From Trametes villosa (lineage: Eukaryota; Basidiomycota; Agaricomycetes; Polyporales; Polyporaceae), in assembly GCA_002964805.2 (NCBI GenBank), contig PUDQ02000086.1, positions 62,001-126,000 on the forward strand: DNA of 64,000 nucleotides, in the 5' to 3' direction. The notes under the pieces are model-generated. The model was not told the origin of the DNA. It saw nothing but the letters and a program-made list of their open reading frames with translations, and searched no databases. A program made the translations under genes and the position numbers. This document shows positions 46,581 through 58,920 of this stretch, piece by piece. Position 1 is the first letter of the stretch; each line of letters opens with the position of its first letter.

Positions 46581-47349
46581 GTTAACGGGTGGAGAACTGG
46601 CTAGCGGGTGGCTCGATGAGCAGGGCAAGATAAGGTGGGGGCGTAAACCTTGCCTGCTGGGTCCGCCTGGATGATCACTGCTGCTCGCGATGGAGAAGCC
46701 TGCGAGCTTGACATCGAACGTCGCAGTATCCAATGTGACAAGGTACGGTCCCAACGATTGTTCTTCTGCAAGATCTCTGCCACCGCAACGAGACTGCTGT
46801 TGATTCAAGTTGCTGCATGCGGCATGCTCACAGCCCAGACGAGGCTGAGACTGAACCGACTATGGAGGCCGTGATACTCTCCTCCTGTGAGGATTTCCCT
46901 GTGTGCTGAATCTGAAGGAGAACTCATCGACCTCCATCTCTGTCCGTCAGCCGCGTGGGAGGCAAATCAGATCATGTCATCGCAGAAGAACGCGAAGAAG
47001 TACACTTGCCAGATTGTATCGCGCCCTATGACGCCTATCCCCCGTCGTCGATGACATCCTGGGAGCAGAGCACTTCGTTGCGGATTTAGTGCGAGACTCA
47101 GCGTTTACCTCCGATATTCTGCGGCGGGTCTTTCATGATGGAGGGATATGTGCAGCTGCAGTGACGATAGCGCAGTCAAGGAAAGACCTCGACACACGCC
47201 AGGCGACATCAGATACACGAAGTCCGCACGGAGGCGGCCAGCGGGATTCGCTGGTAATTACAAGTGATCAACATAATACAGGTCAAGACAGTTACTGCAC
47301 CGAGGCCACATAAGGTTCAAGTTGCTGGTTATAGATGGGTCCGCAGCTT
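46581..47349. other. intergenic, no gene seen
   Basis: Promoter side of the membrane-protein gene and 3' flank of the MYND gene. No further gene recognised. Confidence 0.35.
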
Positions 47350-48309
47350 TCACTTAGAAGCTGGGACGAGCTCTTGCGAGGTCTGCAATGTCGGTGTCAG
47401 AAAGTACCCCGTAGCCCGCGGGCCGAAGGAGCTCACCGACTGATGCGTCCAGCCACCACAGCAGCACGTCGGCAGGCCCTCGATCTTGCCGCAGCAAAAG
47501 CGCGGCTTGCGCCCTTCGGCCACACTTTCCCTGATCTGATCCCACGGATGCTTGCATGCCAGCGTAGCGTTTCCGCGCAGCTTGTCGATGCCGAAGTGCT
47601 TCCAAAACGGTATGGAGCCGACGAATTCGCCCTCGTGGAACTTGATCATGAGAAGGTACGCGCCTGTGCCCCAGTAGTCCCGCCCGAACTCCTGCTTTCC
47701 GATGTCGACTGCGCCAGGGCGTGAAGCGAAGACGACAGGGTAGATCGGGATGCACGCCGGTCCGTCTTTATGCACGAAATCCATGCCGCGCGGCTCGAAC
47801 CTCTTGTGCGGAGGGAGCGAGGGGTCGTTCCGATAGAGAATGGATAGTTCAAGGATGTACTGAGACGTCACGTCGGGAGTGTTTGCCTTCGTTCGAAGGT
47901 AGCAGGCGAGAGCGGAGTTGACGAGCGTGGGATGGTGGTACTCGACGAACGTGGCGAGGTCAGACCAGGCAGTGGGATTTCCGGATATTGCAGCGGCACG
48001 CTCCGCAGAAAGGGCGTAGAAGTCGCACTGGGCCTTGTGCCCGGCGCGCCAGTGGGCTTTCTGACAGTCCTTTGACTGTGACACGGTCGAAATCGTTAGA
48101 AATACTGGCATCAGCGTCATGCGCCTCGATGAGACGTGCAGACTCACGCAGTAGCTAGCCATGCTGCAGCGCTTGCAGCGAAGCAGCTTCTTGTTGTCGC
48201 CTTCACACCTCCGCATACGAAAACAGTTTTTGCAGTGCGTATGCGTGTGAAGCGGTTCGGCCGAATGGAACCAGCCGTTTTGGCAGTAGGTGTGGCCGCA
48301 GGAGCTCAT
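47350..48309 (-). CDS. MYND-type zinc finger protein
   Basis: Two exons joined across a 69-nt intron give 296 residues. The N-terminal MYND finger reads CKNCF...LLRCKRCSMASYC, spliced to SKDCQKAHWRAGHKAQC, with all seven Cys and the His ligand in order. The rest is an alpha/beta region (TLVNSALACYLRTKAN, SILYRNDPSLPPHKRF, FGRDYWGTGAYLLMIKF) found in many agaricomycete MYND proteins without assigned function. A second Cys-rich spot (RFCCGKIEGLPTCCCGGW) lies near the C-terminus. MYND fingers bind proline-rich peptides of partner proteins. No SET domain is present, so it is not a lysine methyltransferase. Confidence 0.85.
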   Translation of the reverse strand: MSSCGHTYCQNGWFHSAEPLHTHTHCKNCFRMRRCEGDNKKLLRCKRCSMASYCVSLHVSSRRMTLMPVFLTISTVSQSKDCQKAHWRAGHKAQCDFYALSAERAAAISGNPTAWSDLATFVEYHHPTLVNSALACYLRTKANTPDVTSQYILELSILYRNDPSLPPHKRFEPRGMDFVHKDGPACIPIYPVVFASRPGAVDIGKQEFGRDYWGTGAYLLMIKFHEGEFVGSIPFWKHFGIDKLRGNATLACKHPWDQIRESVAEGRKPRFCCGKIEGLPTCCCGGWTHQSVSSFGPRATGYFLTPTLQTSQELVPASK

Positions 48310-48744
48310 TTTTGCTGTCGTGCCGAGAAAACTTCAACGACAGGGTGCGCTGGTGGCGATCAGGAGTACTTTCGTGGCTGCGAGAGGGAGAGAATGTTAG
48401 GCGTCATTTTTTAAACCGCAGTATACAGTGTCAAATAGCCGGAATCGACTCCGACACTCGCACTCCTTCGGGCGCCAAAGCAAAGTTGTCAACCTCTGCC
48501 ACTGTCGCCCGCCGCTTCCCGTACGACAGTGTCATTAGAGGCTCTGGGCCCCTTCGCGCATAAAGTTCCCATCCTTCTTCGAAGGTGAGGGGTGATTCAG
48601 AGACCCACAAAATTCTGCTGACAACTTGTCCAAACGCCAATAGTAACATACACCACTCCGAGCACATCGCTCGGATACTACATCTCGAACTGCTAGGTAC
48701 GTCACTTTGTATGTATCATTCACGTATTGACCTTCCGTCATGCC
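48310..48744. other. intergenic, no gene seen
   Basis: Short spacer between two minus-strand genes; nothing recognised. Confidence 0.35.
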
Positions 48745-50538
48745 CTACCAGAGGTCTAACTCGTCGAGAGCCCGCTGCACGTCCCCGGTGTAATTCCGGT
48801 TGAACAGTCTGGTACTTCTGGCACCCGATCCTTCGTTGGACTCCCCGCGGCCAAAGTCTATGATGCGGAAGCTCGGTTCATCCAGAGACCGCTCAGCGCG
48901 AGGTGAATTGAGCGGCCCAGGCTGCACCAAGAAGTTGCGCACGTATGCCGATCCCTGCATAAACCCCTCGTCATGAAGCCGCTTGAGCATGTCGACGATC
49001 TCGGACCTACGCAGAATGTACCAAAACACGATCAATGCACGGTGAGCATACAGCGCTTAGAGAATGTCGGCGCACCTCTGGCTTCTCGTGAAACGGCTAG
49101 GAGATACGGGCTTTCCGCACTCCTCCAGGAGCAGGATGCGCGTGGGCCACGACACCCGACAGTCCGAGTCTTCGTCGCATCCTGGATGCATCTCAGACAT
49201 GTGCTCGAAGTCCTCTTCCACCGATTTATAGTAGCCATAGAATTTTGGCACAATCGGTGGGAGAAGACGGCGCTCTGGAGTCTCCTCAGCGCCCTTGCTG
49301 TCACACGCATCGGATGCGCATTCAGCCACCGCAACTGGGTCTGCAGGCGAGAGGACCTCTGTCTGTGGCGCGGGTTCCACAGGCGGGTCCTCATGCACGG
49401 ACGGGGCGGTGGATGCTACCTGCTCCTGCCCTAACCCCTCCGGGGTCGAGCGCAGCTCGACCTTGTTTTCGGCGTCGGCCAGCTCCTCTGTATCCACGCT
49501 GGGGTTCTGTGGATCGTCCGTATGTTCTGCGGCCGCTCCCATCAAACGACGCGGGAACAGAGCGTACATGCGCGCCTCCCGACACAACATCCAGTGAGCG
49601 CCGCAGGTGCCGAAAGCGGTCTTAGCCGCAACGCGCACTGTGCTCTGCTCCTGCGAGTCGGCGTCGAGGCACAGCTTCAGAGCCGCGCCGAACACCGCGC
49701 CATGGTGGCCGGAGCCAATGGCGTTCTCCCTGCGGAGGTAGAGATGCGCGACGCGGCGCGGCGCGTCTGAGCCTGGGTCAGGCTTCGGCAGCTTGCGCAC
49801 ATATTTGGCGGACACGCGGGGCGCAGCGTCGGTGCTGCAGAGGCTGGTGATGTTGTCGAGGTCGTGCACCACGAGCTCGTCGGGGAGCAGCGCGGCGGGG
49901 ATGAAAGCCTCGAACGGATCCAAGCCTTCTAGGGAGTAGAGTGCTGGGTCTCCTTCGAGGGCGATATTCTCGAGTGTGGTCGTAGGGGCGTCTTCGTGTG
50001 GCTTCGGAGCTGTGGTGATTTCAGGACTTGGCTCCTCGGTAGGGGAAGGACTTTGCGGCTCGTCAGTGGGTGGGTGTTGCGAGTCCGTCGCGGCTGTTGG
50101 CTTCTCTAGCCCAGGGGGACACTCGGATGGAAGAGTGACATCGTTCTACATATCCGGGGCTATTACTCTATCGTCTTCGAGGTACAGGACAGTCAAGCTT
50201 ACCTCCGCTGGTTGAACCTCCTGTGGTGGCGGCTGCACCTCAGACTCCTCCTCCAGCTCGAGCGTTGTCTTACAACCAAGACTCGGCGTCTCACAAGTTG
50301 TGACGCTCGACGAGTCATCGCTGCCAGGATCCAGCTCGACGACGAAAGTTGGTGCAGTCGTCGAGTCCGTGAGCTTGAGATCGAGCGTCGCGTCTGCTTT
50401 CTCAGTCGGAGAAGGCTCGCACGCGATCGCGACGATCCCGGTCTTTTCGGAGAGGTTGATGACGTCGACCAAAGGCACGAGGGAGCCGACGTCCCCTGCG
50501 GGTGCTGACCCAGCTTCCGACACGTCCGAGTATGACAT
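48745..50538 (-). CDS. degenerate protein-kinase-like protein (copy A)
   Basis: Three exons: 50538 to about 50205, about 50146 to 49070, then about 49005 to 48745, all in phase. An acidic, disordered N-terminus leads to DELVVHDLDNIT. The kinase-like fold follows: glycine loop AIGSGHHGAVF, VRVAAKTAFG with the beta-3 Lys, and REARMYALFP. Then an acidic Pro-rich insert, IVPKFYGYY, WPTRILLLEECGKPV, LHDEGFMQGSAYVRNFLVQPGPL and FRIIDFGRGES. The catalytic-loop HRD Asp is replaced (QGS), while the DFG aspartate is kept. Related to the two genes at 55410 and 57166. Activity cannot be judged from sequence alone; pseudokinase or atypical kinase is likely. Confidence 0.8.
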
Positions 50539-52764
50539 GTTCGCGCCTGTCGAGAGTGTCGCAGGACCTGGGAGGTGACTAAGAGGGAGGGGGAAAGCAG
50601 TTGAGAGCCCTCTGCCGTTCTCTGGGGTATATAACAGCCTCGCCTACCTTCAGCCGGCGTGGCCAGATACGAGCCAGCCGCGTGTACGGGCCGCATGCAG
50701 GTGGGACGTCATAGTGTACGGTTTTTTAGCCACGGCCTGCTGTGCGAGCCCGTAGGAAGAACAGTTGTGCACCGCCCTCCCCGCGCGGCAAGAGCTGGAC
50801 ATCATGGTGCAGCCTGACTGGGGCGAGGTGAACAATGAGGAAGCTGAGTTGCATCATGCGTTCAGCCGTGGATGTTCACGTCTGCTAGCTTGTTCATTGT
50901 CCCACCCCCATGCACTGCAGCGAGAAGACACCCAGCATGCTCGGAGGAACAGATGTAATGCTTACCAAAAAAAAGTGTCGACAAACAGAACAGTGGAGAG
51001 TCGCGAGCTTGTCGAGACTCGAGGTGCTTCTGCGCATCATGACCACCGTCTGCAACCTGCACAATCTGCATTGACTTCTACACCGGGCCGTTTACATCAC
51101 GAAACGCACCATAATGGCCCGAGCTACACGTTGTGGTTCGCTGCCGGACGGAGAAGACGAGGATGAGGTCCATCACTCGGGCTGTTGCTCTCACGTTCGC
51201 CCAACTAAGTAACATGTTCCATTTCGGGCTGTTTGACTCACCCTGGGATGCCCTCGTGGTGGACGAGCAGCCCACGAGGCCGAGCACGACAGGGGACATC
51301 GATAGCAAGATGACCAGATAGCCCGAGCGGCGAAGGTAGTGCGGACATGACGCTGGCATGCGACGGAGGCGAGGTGGTTCTGCCCACCTGCGATGGACTA
51401 CGGAAGCGTTATGACCCACCTACGACGAAAGGGCAAGAACGTCTACTACTCGCACGTACGATCAATGCTTAACACCTTTCACAGCGATAGTCATATTTAT
51501 GCATATGCTACTCACAACATAGACAACGCTCTCGCCCGTCTTCCTCCGCGCTCCGCGTGAGAGCAATATGTTCCGCCCTATATGCGTCAACGGTGTAGTC
51601 AGAAGAAGCCTTCCGGCGCCGAACGTGCCCCCAACGCGAGGAGGAATAAACGCGGAGCCCGGACTCGGATGTGTTCCGAGGTCGACTGCGTACTCAGAAC
51701 GCGACCGGAGGCCGGAAGAAGCACACTCACACGGGAACGAAGCTACTAGACGGTGCGTGTATTTGTTACGCACGCCGCGCACGGCGAAGTACCGGTCCTA
51801 CAGGTGAGTATGCGCTGTAGCGAGATATACACGCGACTTGCAGTCTGCGTGATACGCCGACGTGAACTGTTTAAAGCGTCAAGTTCAGCGTAACCCACGC
51901 GAGTGATACAGCAGCACATACATACCGGTTTTCTGAGGCTTTCAAGAGCTAAGAAGCGTTCGCGTGGATCAAACAAACGGGACTGCTTGCGCAGTAGCAA
52001 TGAAATTCAGGGTACAGCCTTTGTCGGCATGCTTGCAGGTAAGCACTGGGTTGCATGGTTACGAGCGTAGTGGATCCCCTAAAAGTCCCCGCCCACTTGG
52101 GAGGTTGGATCGTCGTAGTGCTGATAAGCTTTGGAGGCAACCAATATACTTATCCAGAGCAGCGCTGCTCTAGTTTCCTTTCCTCAAAGAGGCATTCTTG
52201 ACCGATCTAAAGGCTGGGGAAGTCGGGCCCTCACCGCCAGTAGGATTCGCTTTCCTTCGACATCAACAAGGGGTACAGACCAGTCTTTACAAGAGGGTAG
52301 TGCTTGCGGTATTTCTGGAGGAGGAAGGCGCGAATGGACGAGTTGCACACGGTAGATAGAGACCGAGGGCGGCTGTTGATTGCGTCATGCACCACTACCG
52401 CGTGGTCGATGTTCTCCGAGGTTATAGCATTCCGAGAAAAGTGTATCGGGATTGACAAGGATGGAGTAGCTGGAGGAGTGTATGGGCAATGGAGTGGAGG
52501 CGAGACAAGACTGGAGGAAATGGGGGAAGCGCCGGGGTGGGAGGGAGTTCGGGGGGATGGCAACCGAGATCGCCCCGCCAGGCCCATCTCCCACCCGCGC
52601 CTCGAGACGCCTCCCCGACTCTCTCTCGACCTCCATCCTCCCGCCTCGAGTCGTCCTCCTCACCGCCTGCTGCGTCCCCGATCCTCCTCGTCAGCTCGAC
52701 GACGACGACGACGACGCAGGCATATCCGGTTTTCCCCGTCAACGGTCCCCGAGCACTTGCCACC
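50539..52764. other. gene-poor stretch of 2.2 kb
   Basis: No gene I can support. Small open frames (for example minus 51419-51078 with one hydrophobic stretch) lack relatives I recognise. Pyrimidine-rich DNA before 52765 is typical of a fungal promoter. Confidence 0.35.
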
Positions 52765-53567
52765 ATGAGTGAATTCCTATCGCTCTCCGTCCTCCAGCTC
52801 CTCTCGGTCTTCTCCTTCCTCACCTCTGTCCTTGCCGTCGTCTGCGTTGGCTCTGGCTCCCTTCACAAGCTCAGGCTCGACTCAAGCGTCGACTCCTCGG
52901 CGTCGAGCATGAGCCTCTCCACTGGAAAGCACCAACCCTGGAGCTGGGGAGCCCTCCCTGTTTCCTTCTCGATAAATTCCCTCATCGGCGACGACGAGCC
53001 AGAAGAGGTCTCAGACGGCTATGTCGGCGGCTCAGAGCTCGCCCGGATGGACTGGCAGGTCGGCCGCACACGCATAGGTGCGTCTACTCGCCTCTTTGCT
53101 TGTCCGTCGGTTCTCGTCTCATTTTGCGCTTTCCCTCCCACAGTCGCACAGACGTTTGATTCACGAGGACCCATGTCTATGGCAAAGCTCATCATGTCGC
53201 GCCACGTCAGTACTCTCTTTGCTGTCTCGTGACGGGGAACCTGCGGCGCGGCCTATCTGCGGCTTCTCCTGCAGGAAGCGGGCAGAAGCAGCGTCAGGCG
53301 ATCCAGCCTTCGTTAGTCGCCGTATTGCGAGCGATTTGCCTATTGAGCTGCTTTGCCAAAGTATTCTCTCTGCGATCGTCGCGAGAGTCTACAGCGGCCG
53401 CACCGCGGTTACCCCGAGCGTGTCGCCCGAGTCTTGTCGTGCGTCGGCGCTAACACACGCTTTCTCTCCCGCAGGTACAACGACGCCCCACAAGACTTTC
53501 ACGACGTATTCCGGGAATGCCTCGTCAACCCACGCCTCGCTCACGACTCGCCGAATCTGTCGTATGA
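52765..53567 (+). CDS. small membrane-anchored protein with Arg/Pro-rich tail
   Basis: Exons 52765-53077, 53144-53205 and 53475-53567 join in phase to 155 residues. The ATG follows CACC. Residues 5-30 are a hydrophobic segment (LSVLQLLSVFSFLTSVLAVV), either an anchor or an uncleaved signal. A Ser-rich part and GDDEPEEVSDGYVGG lead to the short conserved-looking MSMAKLIMSRH. The last exon is Arg/Pro-rich (RRPTRLSRRIP), an arrangement I associate with small unnamed fungal proteins. Function unknown. The second intron (269 nt) is longer than normal and could hide an extra exon. Confidence 0.55.
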
Positions 53568-55340
53568 TTCGCTGCCCCCGCACCTGCGCCCCTGCCCCAC
53601 CCCACGCTCCCCGGGCGCGGGAATGTATCGCTCATGTATCCATCCTTATCGCACACGTTGTATCCCATCTACCCGCCCATATCCCTCCCTTTAGTACAGC
53701 CTACCCCCACCGCTGCCGTTGTCCGCATACCTTCTCGTCTTCGCACTTCCCTTCATGAGTCCCGCCGATCCCCCCACAGGGGTTGCGGGGCGACGGACTG
53801 CCACCTTGTTCATCCGGACTTTCTGCGAGTCTGCTTCCTTGGGCTTTCTTGCGTTTTACGTCTACGCCTACGTTTTTCATTTTCACCTTCGCCTTGCGTT
53901 CCCCCACCACCCCGCCTGCTTCGCTGCTTCTGCGCTATTTATTACCCTTACCCTTGCTCGCCTATCTTTGAGCTGCCCCCTTACTTGTACGTACACTAGA
54001 ATTCACTTCACGGTCGTCTGGATCTCTCCCCGTCCATCCCCGTCTGCCGCACGCTCGACTTCCAGGATCTACGTCCACTCTAGGTGAGTCCAGCTAGAGC
54101 AGTCTGGGTTCCGGTTCGAGGTGCTTCTCGAGAGCGCGGCCGCCCCGGGTGCCTCCTCGGGGATAGACCGCCCCCTGTGCTATGGAGCATCGCTGTGTTA
54201 CGAGAGTACGTCATGCCAGCGTTGAGTGAGTGTCATATGTTGTCGCTGGAGTAGCTGTCGTACATGATGTTCCCTACCAGGAACAGTCTCTCAGTAAGTC
54301 GTATTCCAGTAGTCGTGTTGCATGCGTCACTCACCGAGTACTTCCCACAGGCCGCAACTGCTATGTCCGAGCACAGCGCCGGACATATGCTCAGTATCCG
54401 GCAAGCCTCGGGCTCGCATGCGCATGCCGCCGTGACTGCTCAGACGTCCAAAGTTCACGCAAACACACCATCGGATCGCGTGCAATGCCATCCGATGTCA
54501 GATCTGCAGCACGAGCCTCGCAGATCGACAAGGATCGCCTGTACAGAGGGTTGATACGAGCACTCGCCGAGTCACCTAAACGCCGTCCCCCGCGCAGATC
54601 CCACTCCCCACTCCCCAGTGCGCATGCCCTCACCTCCCAGGCGCAGTGCACTCCCCGCGGCCAGGGGCAGGACGTCAGAGTGGAGGACCTGCGGCCCAAG
54701 AGCGGCACTGTCCCTGACAGGACGCACGCCCAACGCACAAAAACACGGACGTGCGCGCGAGGAGGGGGGTAGGACCATCCCTGGGACGCGGACGCGAAGC
54801 GCGCGCTTGGCCTTTGTCAGTGTCACCTGCGCGCCGGGACGCTGATTGTGTCATCCTCAGATATTCCGGCCGCTCGCCGTAACTGGCACTGCTCTCCCTC
54901 CTCCGCACTCCCTTCTCCGCCACGGTCGCTGCTGGGGAACATACGTCTTGCTTGGTTCTGCGCCACCACCGCCATCTGCACTATCCTCTGGGCTGTCGAC
55001 TCGCGTCTGGCGCTCTCGACCGATATCCGCGCACGAGCCAACCAAGATTCCATTGTCTAGTTTAGCCACATCGGCTACAACCATACCGCCATTGTCCAGC
55101 TTGGCCACGCCGGCCATTGTGGCGTCTTGCTAACAGCAGCATACAAACGAGCTCAAGCCTTAAGTTGCGCTTGGACGCGGGCCACAACCCACATCGGTCT
55201 TGTTCTCTTACCACCATCATACGCGACCTCTCGCCACCACATCCACACCCACCTGGTAAGTGATCCTCCGCCATGCTCATGCGCTCTGCAGTTGCCGACG
55301 TTCGCAGCTATTCTAGAGAATAGAATCACGCTAGACGACA
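53568..55340. other. intergenic, no gene seen
   Basis: C/T-rich DNA and short open frames without recognisable content. Near 55050-55125 two diverged copies of a CCATTGTCYAG..TTRGCCAC segment lie about 40 bp apart. Confidence 0.35.
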
Positions 55341-55409
55341 ATGCAATCATTCGCGAGCACAACAAGCACGCTATACTCCCAAAGCCCCGCTAGCCACACC
55401 AGAGACGCA

Positions 55410-56616
55410 ATGTCTCCCCACTCCACGCCCCGCGCCCGGCCCGTCCTTCGCCCTCTTGACCCCCAGATGCGCGTCGACATCGCGGCGGCGAACGCCGCCT
55501 TCCAGAGCGCGCTCACCAAGCACGCGCCTGTCAAGTTGCTGGGGCCCGCGCCACACCTCGAATCGACTCAGGGCCAGAAGTCCGCTACAAAGCGCTTCGG
55601 CGGCAGCCCTTCGCAGGAGGGCACGAAACTGACGTTGGAGGAGCCATTCTCCCTCGCCGGGCTGTCGACGCTCGACGAGCCCGTCCGCGCGTCCCACCTC
55701 CCGGAGGAGCTACGCGTTTACGACCGCGGCAACGTTACTGGCCGCCCCACGCGTCGACCGGACTCCGCGCTCCGGTACGTGCGGGTCTACCCGCGCCCGG
55801 CGAAGGCCCGCGAGGGCGTCCCTATGCGCAGGGGCTACCTCTTCTTGGACCGCGCGAACCAACTCGCGGACGGGCGACGCGCGGAGGTATACCGCGCCCC
55901 GCTATTCGCCACGCTCGGCCCGCGGGGAAGTGGAAGCGCGCCGCGCAACGTCGAAGTGGCCGCAAAACTGGCGAAGGGCGACTGTCGGTCGCAGTACCTT
56001 CTTCGACAGGAGGGCAAGGCGTACACGCACGTCGAGGCGTCCGGTGCGCAGGACGGGGACGCGCCGCTCGTCCCGCACTTCTACGGGCTCTACGTCCCGG
56101 TGGACGCGAAGGGCCGGAAGCTGTGCGGCGAGCACCCGCACTGCGACGGGTACCTGCACAGCGACTGTGAGGTCGAGTGGCCGTCGCCGATCCTCCTGAT
56201 GGAGAACTGCGGGGTGCCGATCGAGTTGAGGAAGATGAACCGGGCAGCACGGTACGCACTCTCGCTCAGTCTCGCTCTCGCTGTTGTGGTCTGACTCTTC
56301 ATTTCGGTGCAGAAAGGAGTGCTGGTCCGTGATCGAGAACCTCCACGCCGCGGGCGTCGCGCACGGCTCCGCGTACACGCGCAACATGCTCGTCCAGCCC
56401 GGCCCGCTCGACGTCCCCCGCGCGCAGCGCTCGCTCGCGACGCCGAGCTACCGCATCGCCAGCCTCGGCCGCACGGAGGTGCTGTATGCGCGGGGCGCGC
56501 CGTCGCGCTTAGCGACGAACAGCTTCGAGAAGGCGCGGGAGCGCGACATGCAGCTCGGGATGTTCGAGCTGCGGCCGTGGGAGAACGACCCGCCAGTTGT
56601 GGACGAGGAGGAGTGA
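55410..56616 (+). CDS. degenerate protein-kinase-like protein (copy B)
   Basis: Two exons joined at NRAAR-KECW. The most upstream in-frame ATG is 55341, but 55410 (MSPHSTPRARP) is preferred. Recognisable kinase-like segments are VEVAAKLAKG with the beta-3 Lys, RQEGKAYTH, VPHFYGLYVPVDAKG, WPSPILLMENCGVPI, LHAAGVAHGSAYTRNMLVQPGPL and SYRIASLGRTE. Unlike the neighbours, the glycine loop is gone (LADGRRAEVYRA) and the DFG motif is replaced by SLG, so a catalytically dead protein is likely. It sits head-to-tail 550 bp before copy C, consistent with tandem duplication. Confidence 0.78.
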
Positions 56617-57165
56617 GTTCCAGACGTGCTGCTCTCACGATAGTGTATTTGTATCCGTGTCTTCTAGTTGTCTCTGCTTTGCGATTTTGTAACTATAGCT
56701 GCGCCGTCTTCCTACGTATGTAGATGAGTTTGTATTGGAGGTTATACGATACGACATGCTCTACGAGCTACCGTATATTCACCGTGCTCCGTGATTTCAA
56801 CCCCGCCAACTCTTCAAGCATCGGTACGTAACTGCCTCCTGCATGCTTGAACTGCGTACGTGCGTATCGTCGGACACGCCTTGGACGGTGTCGGCGCTCC
56901 CAAACAAGTTGTTGTGGCTGTGCCAGACGCAGTGGCAGGCAGATGCAAGCGAAGACGTCTTTGTTAGTTAAAGCGATGTCTGCCTCTTTGTCCTTCGCGC
57001 AGATCAACGGGCATTGGCTATTGTTTCGTAAGCAAGCCACAGTGGCTGCTTAAATACATAGGTAAAAACTCTCGTTCTAGCCACGCGACTTGCCCGTTGC
57101 AGCTCTATCTCTTACCACGTTCATCTCTTCGTCCTCTCCCTCCCCCGTTCTTCTTTGCACAGACC
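56617..57165. other. intergenic spacer between kinase-like copies B and C
   Basis: No gene recognised; likely 3' UTR of copy B and promoter of copy C. Confidence 0.35.
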
Positions 57166-58920
57166 ATGGCCGCCGCTGACCCCAAGAAACCTGAAGGACG
57201 TACCCGAGACGTACGCCTGTGGTGGGAGCGCGACCCGAATGGCCCCATCATTCCCCGTACCCTCCCGCCCCCAGGCCTGCGCACCGCGGAGGGCTTCGTC
57301 TGGGGCCACACGCTCGAGCACCTCTTCTGGATCCAGCGGATCCCGGAAGTGAACGCCGTCACGATCTGGTCGCGCAGCATGCTCAAGGAGTTCGGCGAGG
57401 GCTACGACGAGAACGAGTGGGACGAGCCACTCGTCCCGCCGCGGGTCCTCCGCCCGTGGCCCGTACTCAAGCTCCTCGGTGATGCGCCCTCATCTGGGTC
57501 GGATACCGGACCCCCGATTGGCGCGATAGATGGTGGATGTGAGTGCGAACATGCTGAGCATGTGCAGTACCAGATCCGCCCCGATGAACAGTATCCAGAG
57601 CGCGAGGTGCCCAATGATGCCCTCGTTGTACACGACAAGGTCCCCTTCAAGGAGGAATCGGATGCAGTGGAACCGACGGACTCCGATGTCCAGATGCTGG
57701 AGGCCGACGCAACGGCAGATGAGGCTCCTGCCGAGCCTGCATCGGGTGCGTCGCCCACCGATGAACGCTCGGAGGATGTACCTGCTGCAGACGCTGCAGA
57801 CGGTACTACCGAAGATGGTTCCGCATCGGGCACTGATGAACCTGCGTCTCCTGTCGACGATGAAGAGAAGAAACCGCAGCCGGCCAAGCTGCCTCCTTCC
57901 GGTGCCTATTCCGTCAAGGACCTGCCGAAGTTGGAGGAGTTCATCCCTACCGATTTCTTCCCGGACGTCCTGATGGTGCACGACTGCGACAACGTGACGA
58001 ACCAGCCGAAGAAGGACGGGGACAAAACCCGGCCCATCAAGTACATCCGCTGCTACCCCACTTTCAAGCGCGACGAGGAAGGCTCGGAGCCCCGCGTCGC
58101 GCAGCTGCATCTCGCCGAGGGGAATCGTTTTGGCGCAGGCAACCACTCGTACGTGTACCGCGCGCCGCTCACGCTCCCCGCCCCGCTCTCCGCACACTCC
58201 CCGACGGGACAAGTGACCGTCGCGGCCAAGCTCGCGTACTCGCGGTGCACCGCGCACAAGCTCCTGCGCAACGAGGCGCGCGTGTACGACTCCTTCCCGT
58301 CGTACATCCAGGAGGAGCACTGCGGGTACGACATCGTGCCGCAGTGCCGCTTCCCCGTCCCGGTGGCGGCGATCGTGCCCAAGTTCTTTGGGTACTACCT
58401 CCCTGTGGACGAGCGCGGCGAGGTGCTGGACCAGCACCACGACAAGTGCTCCGAGAGCCGGCCGTGCACTGTGGACTGGCCGTCGCCGATCCTGCTTATG
58501 GAGGAGTGCGGAAACCCCGTCCAGCCGTCCAAGTTTACCATCGACCAACGGTGCGTCCGCCCCTCTCTCCCCGCTCTATCTCGATCCTCATGCTGACACG
58601 ATCCTAGGACGGAGTGCTTCTCGCTTATCTTGCGCCTGCACTACCTCGAGATCGTGCAGGGCTCCTTCTACGTCCGCAACATCATGATCCAGCCCGGGCC
58701 GCTCACCGCGCCGCCGGAGAAGCGCAGCTTCGACACGCCCAGCTTCCGCATCATCGACTTCGGGCGCGGCGAGTCGTGGGACTGGCAGCTGAAGCGTGTC
58801 AACCAGCGCGGATACTGGCAGGAATCGCGCGAGAAGCTCCGGAACGAGTTCATGGCGCGCGTCGGCGACGAGTTGCACCGCGCGCGCAAGGAGCTGCTCA
58901 TCGAGGACTTCGGGTTCTGA
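57166..58920 (+). CDS. degenerate protein-kinase-like protein (copy C)
   Basis: Exons 57166-58550 and 58608-58920 join in phase (DQR-TECFS). The start 57166 (MAAADPKKP, in GACCATGG) is preferred over the in-frame 57097. Residues of about 10-110 are a Trp-rich N-terminal block (RLWWERDPNGP, LFWIQRIPEV). An acidic disordered linker follows, then the kinase-like region: DVLMVHDCDNVT, RFGAGNHSYVYRAPL (glycine loop), VTVAAKLAYS, RNEARVYDSFP, IVPKFFGYYLPVDERG, WPSPILLMEECGNPV, LHYLEIVQGSFYVRNIMIQPGPL and FRIIDFGRGES. Catalytic Asp of HRD is replaced (QGS); DFG is kept. Same architecture as copies A and B. Confidence 0.82.

Noticed and set aside
47350..48309. SET/MYND lysine methyltransferase
   Set aside because: The MYND finger is clear but SET motifs are absent.
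54230..54772. 180-codon plus-strand protein
   Set aside because: No domain, no conserved pattern, biased composition; likely chance.
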